DNA of 45,456 bases from Nocardia sp. (GCA_014360565.1 JACIXH010000013.1:1-45456), one strand, 5' to 3'; numbered from the stretch's first letter, positions 8,048 through 17,384 are shown. The notes: generated from the sequence alone by a model not told the origin. A program made the numbers and translations.

Positions 8048-9171
8048 CGCGCTCGCGCCTTCTCTTCGGTGCCGACGGCCGGTTCCGCCGGTGCGGGTGG
8101 CGGCTGCCTGCGGCTGTCGAGCCGGTCTCTGAGCATCGGCCAGAGTCCGGCCAGCCCGGCGGGGATGAACCCGACCACCACGATGAACAGCACGCCCTGC
8201 ATATAGGTCCAGCCCGACGGGAACGACTCCGACAGTGAGGTCTGGGCCCAGGCCACCCCGATCGCGCCCAGAATCGGCCCGAGCAGGGTGGTGCGGCCAC
8301 CGATGGCGACACCGATGAGGAAGGCGATCGACGGGATGACGCCGATGTCGGCGGGGGAGATGATGCCGACGATCGGGGTGAACAGCGCACCCGCGATCCC
8401 GGCCAGAAAGGCCGCCACGACGTAGGCGACGATCTTGATATCGGCCGGGTCGTAGCCGAGGAAGCGCACGCGCTCCTCACCGTCGCGCACCGCGACGAGC
8501 AACTCGCCGTAGCGGCTGCGGTTGAGCTGGCGAATCAGCGCCACCACCACCAGCAATGTGCCCGACGCGATGAAGAACAGCATCTGCCGGTTGGCCGGGT
8601 CCGACAGCTTGAAGCCGAAGAAGGCCCGGAAGTCCGACAGTCCGGTGAACCCGCCGATGGCCTGCTGGCCGGTGAGCAGGATCGCCAGCGCCGCGGCCAG
8701 CGCTTGGCTGAGAATGGCGAAGTAGGCGCCGCGCACCCGGCGCTTGAACACCCCGTAACCCAGCACGGCGGCGACCAGCGCGGGCACTACCAGCACGGCC
8801 AGGATCGCGACCGGCGCGGAACTGAACGGCTGCCAGAAGCCGGGGAGCTCGCTGATGCCGGAGATCTCCATGAACTCGGGCACCTCGTTGCCGAGGCGGG
8901 CGGCGTCGGCCAGTTGCATGTGCATGGCCATGATGTAGGCGCCGAGGCCGAAGAACACACCTTGTCCGAGGGTGAGCATTCCGCCACGGCCCCAGGCCAA
9001 TCCGATACCGGCTGCCACGATGGCGAAGCAGAGGAACTTGGCCAGCAGGTTGAGGCGGAAATCGCTCAGCACCGCGGGCGCGACGGCGAAGAGCAGGATC
9101 GCGGCGACCGCGAAACCGGCCAGAGGTGTGAGCCGGGGGTGAGCGCGCAGGCGCTCGGTGAGTGCCGTCAT
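8044..9171 (-). CDS. urtC: Urea ABC transporter permease UrtC
   Basis: LivM-type permease of 375 residues with multiple transmembrane helices. The frame stays open far upstream of the true N-terminus. ATG 9171 (MTALTERLRAHPRL) is chosen because it overlaps the urtB stop by four bases and starts just before the first membrane segment. Family blocks: GMLTLGQGVFFGLGAY, RFLGYDPADIKIVAYVVAAF and GRTTLLGPILGA. Pairs with UrtB to form the urea channel. Confidence 0.93.
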   Translation of the reverse strand: MTALTERLRAHPRLTPLAGFAVAAILLFAVAPAVLSDFRLNLLAKFLCFAIVAAGIGLAWGRGGMLTLGQGVFFGLGAYIMAMHMQLADAARLGNEVPEFMEISGISELPGFWQPFSSAPVAILAVLVVPALVAAVLGYGVFKRRVRGAYFAILSQALAAALAILLTGQQAIGGFTGLSDFRAFFGFKLSDPANRQMLFFIASGTLLVVVALIRQLNRSRYGELLVAVRDGEERVRFLGYDPADIKIVAYVVAAFLAGIAGALFTPIVGIISPADIGVIPSIAFLIGVAIGGRTTLLGPILGAIGVAWAQTSLSESFPSGWTYMQGVLFIVVVGFIPAGLAGLWPMLRDRLDSRRQPPPAPAEPAVGTEEKARAR

Positions 9172-10052
9172 GCCAAGCTCCTCGTCCGCACGGTGAACAG
9201 GCCCTGTGGGCGGACCTGCAGGAAGATGACGATCAGCACGAACACGATCACTTTCGCGATCGAGGCGGTGGTGGAGTATTCGATGAACGAATTGAGCAGT
9301 CCGAGCGCGAACGCCGCGATCACGGTGCCCTTGACCTGGCCGAGGCCGCCGATCACCACCACCAGGAACGCATCGATGAGATAGCTCTGGCCGATGGTGG
9401 GGCTGGTCGAGCCGATCAGGGTGAGCGCCACACCGGCGACACCGGCCAGACCGGAGCCGATGAAGAACGTGCTGACATCGGTGAATCTGCTGGATATACC
9501 GCTGGTTTCGGCGAGCCCACGGTTCTGGACGACGGCGCGCATCCGCCTGCCCATCGGCGTGGTCTTGAGGACGGCGGCCAAGGTGGTCACCGCGACGATC
9601 GCCAGCACCAGGATGAAGATGCGGGTCTTCGGCACGACCGCGCCCGCGATAGTGATTCCGCCACTGAGCCATTCGGGTACCAGCACGTTCTTGGCGGGCG
9701 CGCCGAAGATGTCACGCGCGGCCTGCTGGAGTACGAGCCCGACACCGAAGGTGACCAGCAGTGTGTCGAGGGGCCGGTCGTACATGTAGCGGATCAGTCC
9801 CATTTCCAGGGCCGCACCGAGCAGGCCGCCGATGAGGAAACCCATCAGCAGGGATACGACGAGTGAGACCCCGGCGGACGAGAAGACTTGCTGCACAACA
9901 TAGGTGGTGTAGCACCCGGCCATGATGAATTCGCCGTGCGCCATGTTGATGACGCCCATCTGACCGAAGGTCAGCGACAGGCCGAGCGCGGCGAGCAGAA
10001 GAATGGAACCCAGACTCAGCCCGGTGAAGAGCTGACTGATCAGCACGTCCAT
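9168..10052 (-). CDS. urtB: Urea ABC transporter permease UrtB
   Basis: LivH-type permease of 294 residues, lacking the long N-terminal extension of some UrtB proteins. Blocks typical of the family: GLSLTFGQMGVINMAHGEF, LDTLLVTFGVGLVLQQAARDIFG in parts, TPMGRRMRAVVQNRGLAETSGI and the last helices VIGGLGQVKGT and VRPQGLF. A stable hairpin lies between urtA and this gene, so less transcript is expected here than for the binding protein. Confidence 0.93.
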   Translation of the reverse strand: MDVLISQLFTGLSLGSILLLAALGLSLTFGQMGVINMAHGEFIMAGCYTTYVVQQVFSSAGVSLVVSLLMGFLIGGLLGAALEMGLIRYMYDRPLDTLLVTFGVGLVLQQAARDIFGAPAKNVLVPEWLSGGITIAGAVVPKTRIFILVLAIVAVTTLAAVLKTTPMGRRMRAVVQNRGLAETSGISSRFTDVSTFFIGSGLAGVAGVALTLIGSTSPTIGQSYLIDAFLVVVIGGLGQVKGTVIAAFALGLLNSFIEYSTTASIAKVIVFVLIVIFLQVRPQGLFTVRTRSLA

Positions 10053-10078
10053 TGCAGTGGACTCCTTGGAAACGGGTC

Positions 10079-10117
10079 GGGGTGGGACGCGCCTACCTGC
10101 CGGCCGCGTCCCACCCC
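10079..10117 (-). terminator. Hairpin between urtA and urtB (attenuator or processing stem)
   Basis: 13-bp perfect inverted repeat: 10079-10091 pairs with 10105-10117 around a 13-base loop, GC-rich, not followed by a clear T run on the minus strand. It sits in the only sizeable gap of the urt operon, right after the binding-protein gene. That is where ABC importers often carry a stem that stabilises or partly terminates the upstream message. Confidence 0.6.
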
Positions 10118-10128
10118 TGCGGGGCTGT

Positions 10129-11379
10129 TTACTTGAGGCCCTCGGCCCATTCGTAGGACTTCAGGTACGGGTCAGGGGTGATGGCCTTGCCGGAATCCCA
10201 GACCGTGTAGATCAGGCCGTCGGGGCGGATCTCACCGATGCGGGCGGTCTTGGTGATGTGGTGGTTGGAGCCGTCGATGGTGACGGTGCCTTCGGGGGCA
10301 TCGAAGCTCACGCCGTCGGCCGCGGCCTGGATGTCGGCCACCGCGAACGACTTCGCCTTCTCCACCGTGTTCTTCCACAGGTAGACCGAGGCGTACGCGG
10401 CTTCCATCGGGTCCGATGTGGGCTTGTCGGCGCCGAAGGCGGCCTTGTAGTCGGCGACGAACTTCTTGTTCGCGGGGGTGTCGATGGTCTGGTAGTAGTT
10501 CCAGGCCGTCAGCTGCCCCGCGATGTTCTGCGCGCCGATGCCCGCGACCTCTTCCTCGGCGATCGACACCGAAACCACCGGCATCTCAGCGGCTTTCAGC
10601 CCCACGTTGGTGTACTCGCGGAAGAAGGCCACATTGGAGTCGCCGTTGAGGGTGTTGAACACCGCGCCCGCCTTGGCGGCACGCACCTTGTTGACAATGG
10701 TGGAGAAGTCGGTGGAGCCCAGTTCGGCGTAGTCCTCGCCCTTGATCTCGATGCCGTTCGCGGCGGCGTAGGCCTTGATCTCGCGATTGGCGGTCTGCGG
10801 GAAGACGTAGTTCGACCCGACGAGATAGAGGGACGTGATGCCCTTCTGCTTGAGATAGTCCAGGGCGGGGACGATCTGCTGGTTGGTGGTCGCGCCGGTG
10901 TAGAAGATGTTCTTCGAATCTTCCAGGCCCTCGTACTGTACGGGGTAGTAGAGCAGCGAGTTCAGGCTCTCGAACTTGGGTTTCATCGCCTTGCGGCTCG
11001 ACGAGGTCCAACCGCCGAAGACCGAAGCGACGCAGTCGGAGCTGATCAGTTTCTCCGCCTTCTCGGCGAAGGTCTTGGGATCGGAGGCGCCGTCTTCGAG
11101 GACCATTTCGATCTTCTTGCCGAGCACACCGCCCGCGGCGTTGATCTGGTCGATCGCCAGCTTGGTCGAATTGGCGACGGTCACTTCGGAAATAGCCATG
11201 GTGCCCGACAGTGAGTGCAGCGAGCCCACCTTGATCGTGTCCTTGCCGGTGTCGACGCACGAGGCGGCGGTCGAGCCGGTCGACGCGTCGTCACGCGCAC
11301 CGCAGCCGGTGAGCAGCAGGCCGGCGACGGCCACCGCGGCGGGCACGACAAGTACCTTGACCAAACGGGATTCAGACAT
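10129..11379 (-). CDS. urtA: Urea ABC transporter substrate-binding lipoprotein UrtA
   Basis: Extracytoplasmic urea-binding protein, 416 residues. A lipoprotein signal is clear: charged start, hydrophobic h-region and lipobox LLTGC with the lipidated cysteine at residue 26. The mature part shows the type 1 periplasmic-binding fold with UrtA hallmarks: [71 protein letters not shown] and [15 protein letters not shown]. First gene of urtABCDE. The adjacent purine/allantoate cluster would release urea, which gives context, although no urease gene is in the window. Confidence 0.95.
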   Translation of the reverse strand: MSESRLVKVLVVPAAVAVAGLLLTGCGARDDASTGSTAASCVDTGKDTIKVGSLHSLSGTMAISEVTVANSTKLAIDQINAAGGVLGKKIEMVLEDGASDPKTFAEKAEKLISSDCVASVFGGWTSSSRKAMKPKFESLNSLLYYPVQYEGLEDSKNIFYTGATTNQQIVPALDYLKQKGITSLYLVGSNYVFPQTANREIKAYAAANGIEIKGEDYAELGSTDFSTIVNKVRAAKAGAVFNTLNGDSNVAFFREYTNVGLKAAEMPVVSVSIAEEEVAGIGAQNIAGQLTAWNYYQTIDTPANKKFVADYKAAFGADKPTSDPMEAAYASVYLWKNTVEKAKSFAVADIQAAADGVSFDAPEGTVTIDGSNHHITKTARIGEIRPDGLIYTVWDSGKAITPDPYLKSYEWAEGLK

Positions 11380-11613
11380 GGGCGGTTCTCCTCATCAGGT
11401 GCAACGGCAGCGCAATACGCGCCACAACGAACACCACCGCGCGTTCGCCCACGACTGGATGCGCGCCGGGTTCTACGCGACGGCGGTATTCGTGAGCGGA
11501 ACAGTAGATGGAACATGTTGCACCGGAATGTCTCCCGATGACGTGCCCGTTTCGTCTGTTTCATCCATGTGAACTGTTCGGCTCATGACGGCTGAACAGC
11601 CAGCGAAACGGTG
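11380..11613 (-). promoter_or_regulatory. urtA upstream region
   Basis: 234 bases between the ramB stop and the urtA start, both on the minus strand; it must hold the urt promoter. Read on the minus strand, two TGTTCC units lie 13 bases apart (centred near 11503 and 11516) beside an AACATGTT palindrome, a plausible site for a nitrogen regulator. A full GlnR or AmtR consensus was not recognised. No terminator for ramB was identified. Confidence 0.35.
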
Positions 11614-13020
11614 CTACTTGATGAGGTACGGGGAGACCGAGCTGCGGTGCTCGCTGATGTCGAGGGCCTTGCCGAGGGGCGGAAAGGCGCGCTGGGGGCA
11701 GTTGGAGCGCACGCAGACCCGGCAGCCGGCGCCGATGGGGGTCGCGTTGGCTTCACCGAGGTCGATGCCGTCGGCGTAGACGACGCGGCCCGCGTGGCGT
11801 AGTTCGCAGCCCAGGCCGATGGCGAAGGTCTTGCCGGGCTGGCCGTAGCGGGTGGCGCGACGTTCGACGGTGCGCGCGATCCAGAGGTATTTGCGGCCGT
11901 CGGGCATCTGGGCGATCTGGGTCATGATCTTGCCGGGGTAGGCGAAGGTCTCGTAGACGTTCCACAGCGGGCAGGTGCCGCCGCTGGCCGAGAAGTGGAA
12001 ACCGGTCGCGGACTGGCGTTTGGACATGTTGCCCGCGCGGTCGACGCGGACGAAGGAGAAGGGGACCCCGCGCAGGGTGGGTCGTTGCAGCGTGGACAGG
12101 CGATGGCAGATGGTCTCGAAACTCTGCGAGAAGAAGGCCGACAGACGCTCGATGTCGTAGCGGAAATTCTCGGCCACTTCGTGAAAATGCGTGTAGGGCA
12201 GAACCATCGCGGCAGCGAAATAGTTCGCCAGTCCGAGCATCGCGAGTTTGTGCGCGGAATCGGAGGCGAAATTGCCTTCCTCGACCAGCTTTTCGAGCAG
12301 GGGACCGCACTCGAGGTAGGCGAGTTCGGCGGCGAGCTTGAAGGTGCGCTGCCCCCCGGACAGGTGTGGCGAGATCTCGAGCTGTTTGGTTTCGGGGTCG
12401 AAGTGGTGCAGCACGCCCTCGCCGAGGTCGATGCGCTCGCTGATCCGTACGTCGTGCGCGCGCAGCAGGCGGGCGATCTCGGTGCTCACATCGCCGCCGT
12501 GGAACCGGATGCGCGCGGTGAGATCCTCTGCGGCGGTATCCATTTCGTGGATGTAGTTCTGGCGCTGATAGAAGTAGTCGCGCACTTCCTCGTGCGGCTT
12601 GCTGATCGCGGCACTGCCGGAACCGTCGGCGAACCGGTCTTCGGTGGCGGCAGCCAGCTGCGCGCTGGTGTTGCGGTAGCGGTTGTGCATGGCCACCAGG
12701 GCGCGCGCCATCGACGGATGTGCCGAGACCATGTCGGCGATCTGCTGGGTGTCGGCCTCGATGCCGAGTTCGGCGTCCATCACGACTTCGGACAGTTCGG
12801 CGATGAGGCGGGTGTCGTCCTGGGCGGAGAAGAAGGTGGGATCGACCCCGAAGACCTCGTTGATCCGGGTCAGCACCGGCACGGTGAGCGGTCGCACGTC
12901 GTGTTCGATCTGATTGAGATAGCTGGCCGAGATCTCCAGCTTCTGCGCGAGCGCCACCTGGCTCAGCCCACGCTCGGTGCGCAGCTGACGCAGCCGCGCT
13001 CCCACATAGGTTTTGGCCAT
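11614..13020 (-). CDS. ramB: RamB-type XRE regulator of acetate/glyoxylate metabolism
   Basis: Cytoplasmic transcription factor, 468 residues. An N-terminal XRE helix-turn-helix (about 8-62: RLRQLRTERGLSQVALAQKLEISASYLNQIE in blocks) is followed by an IrrE/M78-like central domain. The C-terminal domain, typical of the short-chain fatty-acyl regulator group, has TCPLWNVYETFAYPGKI and a closing cysteine cluster C-x-x-C-x-x-x-x-C-P-x-R-A. RamB in Corynebacterium glutamicum and M. tuberculosis controls aceA/icl1. A RamB-like tandem box stands upstream of aceA in this window (44383-44400). Divergent from ligB across 93 bases. Confidence 0.9.
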   Translation of the reverse strand: MAKTYVGARLRQLRTERGLSQVALAQKLEISASYLNQIEHDVRPLTVPVLTRINEVFGVDPTFFSAQDDTRLIAELSEVVMDAELGIEADTQQIADMVSAHPSMARALVAMHNRYRNTSAQLAAATEDRFADGSGSAAISKPHEEVRDYFYQRQNYIHEMDTAAEDLTARIRFHGGDVSTEIARLLRAHDVRISERIDLGEGVLHHFDPETKQLEISPHLSGGQRTFKLAAELAYLECGPLLEKLVEEGNFASDSAHKLAMLGLANYFAAAMVLPYTHFHEVAENFRYDIERLSAFFSQSFETICHRLSTLQRPTLRGVPFSFVRVDRAGNMSKRQSATGFHFSASGGTCPLWNVYETFAYPGKIMTQIAQMPDGRKYLWIARTVERRATRYGQPGKTFAIGLGCELRHAGRVVYADGIDLGEANATPIGAGCRVCVRSNCPQRAFPPLGKALDISEHRSSVSPYLIK

Positions 13021-13101
13021 ATGTCCAGTTTAGGGGCGTTTTCGCAGGCTTGCCAATGGATTGTTAACAAACGCCTCGAGCTCTGTGTCACACCCTCGCG
13101 A

Positions 13102-13107
13102 TACTGT
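13102..13107 (+). promoter_or_regulatory. -10 element of ligB, leaderless arrangement
   Basis: TACTGT fits the actinobacterial TANNNT -10 pattern. It is followed by exactly six bases and then the GTG start of ligB. This spacing would place the transcription start on the start codon itself, a leaderless message as is common in mycobacteria. Confidence 0.5.
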
Positions 13108-13113
13108 CGTCCT

Positions 13114-14616
13114 GTGCTGTTCAGCGATGTCGTCACGGCCTCGGCGGCTGTGCGAGCGACCAGGTCGCGCAAGGCGAAGATCGCCGCGCTGGCCGAGCTC
13201 TTCGGCGCCGCGGGGCCTGCCGAAATCGGCACGGTCGTGGCGTGGTTGTCCGGTGAGCTGGTGCAGGGCCGGATCGGGGCAGGTTGGCGCACACTCGCCG
13301 CGCTGCGAACGTCGCCGAGCAGCAAGGCGAGCCTCACCGTCGTCGCGGTGGACGAGATCTTCTCCCAGCTCGCCGAGCTGAACGGCAAGGGCTCGGCCGA
13401 TCGGCGCCGTGCGTTGCTGAGCGGCCTGTTCACCGCCGCGACCGAGGAGGAACAGTCCTTCCTGGTCCGCCTGCTCACCGGTGAACTGCGGCAGGGCGCG
13501 CTCACCGCGATCGTCATCGAGTCGCTCGCACAATCCACCGGTATCCCGGTCGATGTCGTGCGCCGCGCGCACATGCTGTCGGGCAGGCTCCCCGTCACCG
13601 CGATCGCCGCGCTCGCCGGGGGCGAACAAGCACTGTCCGCGTTCCGCCTCGAGGTAGGACGCCCGGTAGCGCCGATGCTCGCCGCACCCGGCGGTTCGCT
13701 GGACGAGGCGCTGGCCGAGCTCGGCACCGACATCAGTGTCGAACACAAACTCGACGGCGCCCGCATCCAAGTCCACCGCGACGGCGACCGGGTCTGGGTC
13801 TTCACCAGAACCCTGCGCGACATCACCGCAGGCGTCCCCGAACTCGTCGATCTCGTCAGAACCCTCGAGTGCGACACCGTTGTCCTGGACGGCGAAACCC
13901 TCGCCCTCACCGACGCGGGCCGCCCGCGCCCGTTCCAGGAGACGATGAGCAGATTCGCCACCATCGGCGATCCACGACAATTGCACCCGTACTTCTTCGA
14001 CTGTCTGCACCTGGACGGCGCCGACCTGATCGACCGGCCACTGCGCGTGCGCCGCGCCGCGCTCGAACAGGTCGCGGGCGCGCACAGCATCCCCGCGCTC
14101 ATCGCGCCCACCCCCGAGGCCGCCGCCGACTGCTACGACGACGCATTGGCCGTCGGCAACGAGGGCGTGATGGTCAAGGCGCTCGATGCCCCGTACGCCG
14201 CCGGTCGTCGCGGTAAGGCCTGGCAGAAGATCAAACCCGCGCACACCCTCGACCTGCTGGTGATCGGCGCCGAATGGGGCTACGGCCGCCGCACCGGTTT
14301 CCTGTCGAATCTGCATCTGGCGGCGCTGGATTCGGAGACCGGCGAGCCGGTGATGGTGGGCAAGACCTTCAAGGGCCTCACCGACGAACTGCTCCGCTGG
14401 CAGACCGCCGAATTCCCCCGTCACGAAACCCACCGTGACGGTCAGACGGTGTATCTGCGCCCCGAACTCGTCGTCGAGATCGCGCTCGACGGCATCCAGA
14501 CCAGTACCCGATATCCCGGTGGGGTGGCGCTGCGGTTCGCCAGAGTTGTCCGCTATCGGCCGGACAAAGAACCCGCACAAGCCGACACGATCGACGCGGT
14601 GCGCGCGCTGGGCTGA
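13114..14616 (+). CDS. ligB: ATP-dependent DNA ligase, LigB type
   Basis: Seals DNA nicks using ATP; accessory to the essential NAD-dependent ligase. GTG 13114 is chosen because a -10 element ends six bases upstream and the opening (LFSDVVTASAAVRATRSRKAKI) matches mycobacterial LigB; the open frame far upstream is antisense to ramB. 500 residues. The N-terminal DNA-binding domain covers about 1-190. The nucleotidyltransferase core follows, with the AMP-lysine motif E-H-K-L-D-G-A-R (Lys212), VLDGE, DCLHLDG, EGVMVK and KAWQKIKPAHTLDL, then an OB-fold domain to the end. Usual length for LigB. Confidence 0.93.
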   Translation: MLFSDVVTASAAVRATRSRKAKIAALAELFGAAGPAEIGTVVAWLSGELVQGRIGAGWRTLAALRTSPSSKASLTVVAVDEIFSQLAELNGKGSADRRRALLSGLFTAATEEEQSFLVRLLTGELRQGALTAIVIESLAQSTGIPVDVVRRAHMLSGRLPVTAIAALAGGEQALSAFRLEVGRPVAPMLAAPGGSLDEALAELGTDISVEHKLDGARIQVHRDGDRVWVFTRTLRDITAGVPELVDLVRTLECDTVVLDGETLALTDAGRPRPFQETMSRFATIGDPRQLHPYFFDCLHLDGADLIDRPLRVRRAALEQVAGAHSIPALIAPTPEAAADCYDDALAVGNEGVMVKALDAPYAAGRRGKAWQKIKPAHTLDLLVIGAEWGYGRRTGFLSNLHLAALDSETGEPVMVGKTFKGLTDELLRWQTAEFPRHETHRDGQTVYLRPELVVEIALDGIQTSTRYPGGVALRFARVVRYRPDKEPAQADTIDAVRALG

Positions 14617-14690
14617 GGTCAGGCCGTGTTCGGCGCAACTTACCCGCAACAGTTTGGCAATCCGGCCGTGGCATGCGACACACTATTCGG

Positions 14691-15878
14691 GTGAGCGCCG
14701 AACTAATGGTCCTGTTGATCGTCATCGTCACAGCTCTCGCATTCGACTTCACGAACGGATTCCACGACACGGCCAACGCCATGGCGACCTCGATCGCCAC
14801 CGGTGCGCTGAAGCCGAAGACGGCGGTCGCGCTCTCGGGTGTGCTGAATCTGATCGGTGCGTTTCTGTCGGTGTCGGTGGCGGCGACGGTGGCCAAGGGC
14901 ATCGTGCAGTTGAACGAAGTGAGCGGGCAGGACCTCCTTGTCATCGTCTTCGCCGGCCTGGTCGGCGGCATCCTGTGGAATCTGTTCACCTGGTTGCTCG
15001 GCTTGCCGTCGAGTTCCTCGCACGCGCTGTTCGGCGGCTTGATCGGCTCGACGATCGCCGCGCTCGGCTGGAACGGCGTGATCTGGGCATCCGGCTCGGA
15101 CGGCGTGCTGGTCAAGATCGTGCTGCCCGCGCTGCTCGCGCCCGCGATCGCGGCGGTGGTGGCGGCCATCGGCACGTTCCTGGTGTACCGGATCACCCGC
15201 GGCGTCGACCGGGCCAAGACCGACGAGGGTTTTCGCTGGGGTCAGATCGGCTCGGCCTCGCTGGTATCGCTGGCGCACGGCACCAACGACGCGCAGAAGA
15301 CCATGGGCGTCATCTTCCTGGCGCTGGTCGCCTACGGCTCGCTGGGCAAAGACGACCACATGCCGCTGTGGGTGATGGCCTCCTGCGCGGTCGCCATCGC
15401 CCTCGGTACCTATCTCGGCGGCTGGCGCATCATCCGGACTCTCGGCAAGGGACTGGTCGAGATCGAATCGCCGCAGGGGCTGGCCGCCGAATCGACGTCG
15501 GCCGCGATCATTCTCACCTCCGCGCACTTCGGGCTGCCGCTGTCGACCACGCAGACCGCGACCGGTGCGATCCTGGGCACGGGTATCGGCAAGGGAGCGG
15601 AGGTGCGCTGGCGGGTGATGGGCCGGATGGCCGTGGCCTGGTTGCTCACGCTGCCGATGGCGGGCATCGTCGGCGCGATCTGCTGGGCGCTGGCACATCT
15701 CATAGGCGGACTGCCCGGTGTGCTCGTGGTGTTCGGCATTCTGATCGCCGGGGCGCTCGGTATCTACCTTCGCTCGCGCCGGGACCCGGTGGGCACCCAC
15801 AATGTGAACGAATGGCCCGACGGCGCAGGGCCACCCACCTCGGCACAGCCGCCGATCGACCAGAACCACACCGGGTAG
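14691..15878 (+). CDS. pitA: Inorganic phosphate transporter, PiT family
   Basis: Low-affinity phosphate:cation symporter in the inner membrane, 395 residues from GTG 14691 (ATG 14706 is also possible). The two PiT signature repeats are visible: near the N-terminus FDFTNGFHDTANAMAT, and after a long loop SLAHGTNDAQKTMG. LGLPSSSSHALFGGLIGS and FGLPLSTTQTATGAILG are the paired serine-rich segments. About ten transmembrane helices. First of three same-strand genes in the same order as M. tuberculosis pitA-Rv0544c-Rv0543c. Confidence 0.95.
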   Translation: MSAELMVLLIVIVTALAFDFTNGFHDTANAMATSIATGALKPKTAVALSGVLNLIGAFLSVSVAATVAKGIVQLNEVSGQDLLVIVFAGLVGGILWNLFTWLLGLPSSSSHALFGGLIGSTIAALGWNGVIWASGSDGVLVKIVLPALLAPAIAAVVAAIGTFLVYRITRGVDRAKTDEGFRWGQIGSASLVSLAHGTNDAQKTMGVIFLALVAYGSLGKDDHMPLWVMASCAVAIALGTYLGGWRIIRTLGKGLVEIESPQGLAAESTSAAIILTSAHFGLPLSTTQTATGAILGTGIGKGAEVRWRVMGRMAVAWLLTLPMAGIVGAICWALAHLIGGLPGVLVVFGILIAGALGIYLRSRRDPVGTHNVNEWPDGAGPPTSAQPPIDQNHTG

Positions 15879-15890
15879 AGGGGAGCGATC

Positions 15891-16172
15891 GTGCACACCG
15901 TGATCACCAATCTGAGTTCACTGTGGGAAGTAGTGGTCGCCGCGCTGATCTTCGGCGCGGGCGTGCCCACGGTCTTCGCTTTCGCCGTACGGTGGTGGGC
16001 CAATGCCGAGACCGTCGACGCCGAGGGTCACGTGCACCGCAACTATGTCGCGCTGGCGGGCGCGCTGACCGGCCTGATCCTCATCGTCGTAGTGGTGATC
16101 ACCGGAATCCTGTTCACCGCCAAGGCATTCATCGCCCACCAGTTCGGCATTCACCTGTTCGGCCAATCGTGA
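15891..16172 (+). CDS. Small membrane protein encoded after pitA (Rv0544c-like)
   Basis: 93 residues with two hydrophobic helices (about 10-33 and 53-77) joined by a polar loop containing DAEGHVHRNYVALAG. No enzyme motif. It starts 12 bases after pitA and precedes a DUF3349 gene, as in the mycobacterial pitA locus, so an accessory role in phosphate transport is conceivable but unproven. Confidence 0.75.
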   Translation: MHTVITNLSSLWEVVVAALIFGAGVPTVFAFAVRWWANAETVDAEGHVHRNYVALAGALTGLILIVVVVITGILFTAKAFIAHQFGIHLFGQS

Positions 16173-16183
16173 GTGAGGACGCC

Positions 16184-16549
16184 ATGACCGATCCGAACCC
16201 CACCCCCGCGAGCCCTGCGGTCCGCGGCAATCTGCTCTCGCGGGTGCTCGGCTGGTTGCGCGCCGGATACCCGCAGGGAGTTCCGCAGTCGGACTACGTC
16301 GCGTTGTTCGCGGTGCTGCACCGTCACCTCACCGATTACGAAGTGGTGGTGATCGGCGAGCGGCTGGTGGAGGCCAGCCGCCAGGGCGAGAAGATCAGCG
16401 AGGCCGATATCGCGGCTGCCATCGCCGATTTCGCGAAGCAGCAGCCCGCCTCCGACGACGTCTCGCGCGTGGCTTCACATCTGGCGGCCGGTGGCTGGCC
16501 GTTGGCCCAACCGCTCGACGACGGTGAACCTACTACCGAACAGAATTGA
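16184..16549 (+). CDS. DUF3349 domain protein (Rv0543c-like)
   Basis: 121 residues, soluble, mostly helical. The core LLSRVLGWLRAGYPQGVPQSDYVALFAVLHRHLTDYEVVVI (in blocks) and the tail VASHLAAGGWPLAQP match the DUF3349 family of actinobacteria. The family has a solved fold but no assigned function. ATG 16184 follows 11 bases after the preceding stop; a GTG at 16169 overlapping that stop is the alternative start. Last gene of the pitA group. Confidence 0.85.
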   Translation: MTDPNPTPASPAVRGNLLSRVLGWLRAGYPQGVPQSDYVALFAVLHRHLTDYEVVVIGERLVEASRQGEKISEADIAAAIADFAKQQPASDDVSRVASHLAAGGWPLAQPLDDGEPTTEQN

Positions 16550-16634
16550 TCGTCGCCCACTTCGGCAATTCTGGTGTGCCGGCGCAATTCACCGCGACAA
16601 TGGCGAATCGCCGGGCCGGCCGGCGATCCCGCGC

Positions 16635-16640
16635 TAGCAT
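16635..16640 (+). promoter_or_regulatory. -10 element of the TetR gene, leaderless arrangement
   Basis: TAGCAT followed by exactly six bases and the GTG at 16647. The same geometry is seen at ligB, suggesting a leaderless transcript. Confidence 0.45.
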
Positions 16641-16646
16641 GCATCC

Positions 16647-17321
16647 GTGGTTCGGCGTGCGGATGAAACCGATAGTGGTCGTAGTTACGGTGGATTGTCG
16701 CGCCAGCAGCGAGTAGCGCTACGCCGCAACAGGTTGACCGACGCGGCGCTGGAACTATTCGGCACTCAGGGATATTCGTCGACCTCGATCGAGCGGCTGT
16801 GTTCGACAGCGAATGTGTCGACCCGCAGTTTCTACGAGGACATCGGTAGCCGTGAGGCACTGTTGATCGCGCTGGTCGACCGATTGAACGCGGCCGCGCT
16901 GCGCCGCCTCGACGAGGCATTGGAAAGCACCAACGAACAGCCCCTGGTAGTGCGCGTGGTGGAGAGTTTTCGCGCGTTCCTCGCGGTGACCTGCCGGGAT
17001 CGCCGCGCCGCGCGGGTGTTCTACGTCGAGGTCGTCGGTGTCAGCCCGGTGGTAGAGGAGTGGCGGCGCGCACAGCGACGGTCGATCTCGGCTCTGCTCA
17101 CCCGCGAAGCGCAGCGTGCCGCCGAACGCGGCGAAGCGGAATCGCGCAGCCTGCACCTGTTCGGCCTCGCGGTGATCGGCGCGGTGAATTCGCTCGCCCA
17201 AGAGATGGTGCACGCCACCGTGCCCGGTGACGCGATCTCGGTCGACGAGATCTGCGACGAGATCGCCTACTTCATCCGCTCCGGGCTCACCGTGCGCACC
17301 ACGGTCGCGCCGACCACATAG
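16647..17321 (+). CDS. TetR-family transcriptional regulator
   Basis: 224 residues. The N-terminal TetR helix-turn-helix (about 20-66) reads RRNRLTDAALELFGTQGYSSTSIERLC..ANVSTRSFYEDIGSREALL, with the usual G-Y-x-x-T-S and Y-x-x-x-x-S-x-E positions. The C-terminal ligand domain has no recognisable specificity. It is not next to an obvious target: pitA group upstream on the same strand, mycolyltransferase convergent downstream. GTG 16647 is favoured by the -10 spacing. Confidence 0.88.
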   Translation: MVRRADETDSGRSYGGLSRQQRVALRRNRLTDAALELFGTQGYSSTSIERLCSTANVSTRSFYEDIGSREALLIALVDRLNAAALRRLDEALESTNEQPLVVRVVESFRAFLAVTCRDRRAARVFYVEVVGVSPVVEEWRRAQRRSISALLTREAQRAAERGEAESRSLHLFGLAVIGAVNSLAQEMVHATVPGDAISVDEICDEIAYFIRSGLTVRTTVAPTT

Positions 17322-17336
17322 CCCGGGCAACGCAAA

Positions 17337-17374
17337 AAAGCGGGAGGCATCCGAATTCGGATGCCTCCCGCTTT
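17337..17374. terminator. Bidirectional terminator between TetR and mycolyltransferase genes
   Basis: A 38-base perfect palindrome (19-bp arms, AATT at the centre), starting AAAGCGGG and ending CCCGCTTT. It lies between two convergent stop codons (17321 and 17385) and carries A and T runs on the outside, so it can end transcription from both sides. Confidence 0.9.
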
Positions 17375-17384
17375 CAGTGGGAAA

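Noticed and set aside
11995..13113. Long N-terminal extension of ligB to an 873-residue protein
   Set aside because: The extension runs antisense to ramB; homology and a -10 element place the start at 13114.
13030..14649. 539-codon open frame antisense to ligB
   Set aside because: Shadow of ligB codon bias; no domain seen and no ribosome site.
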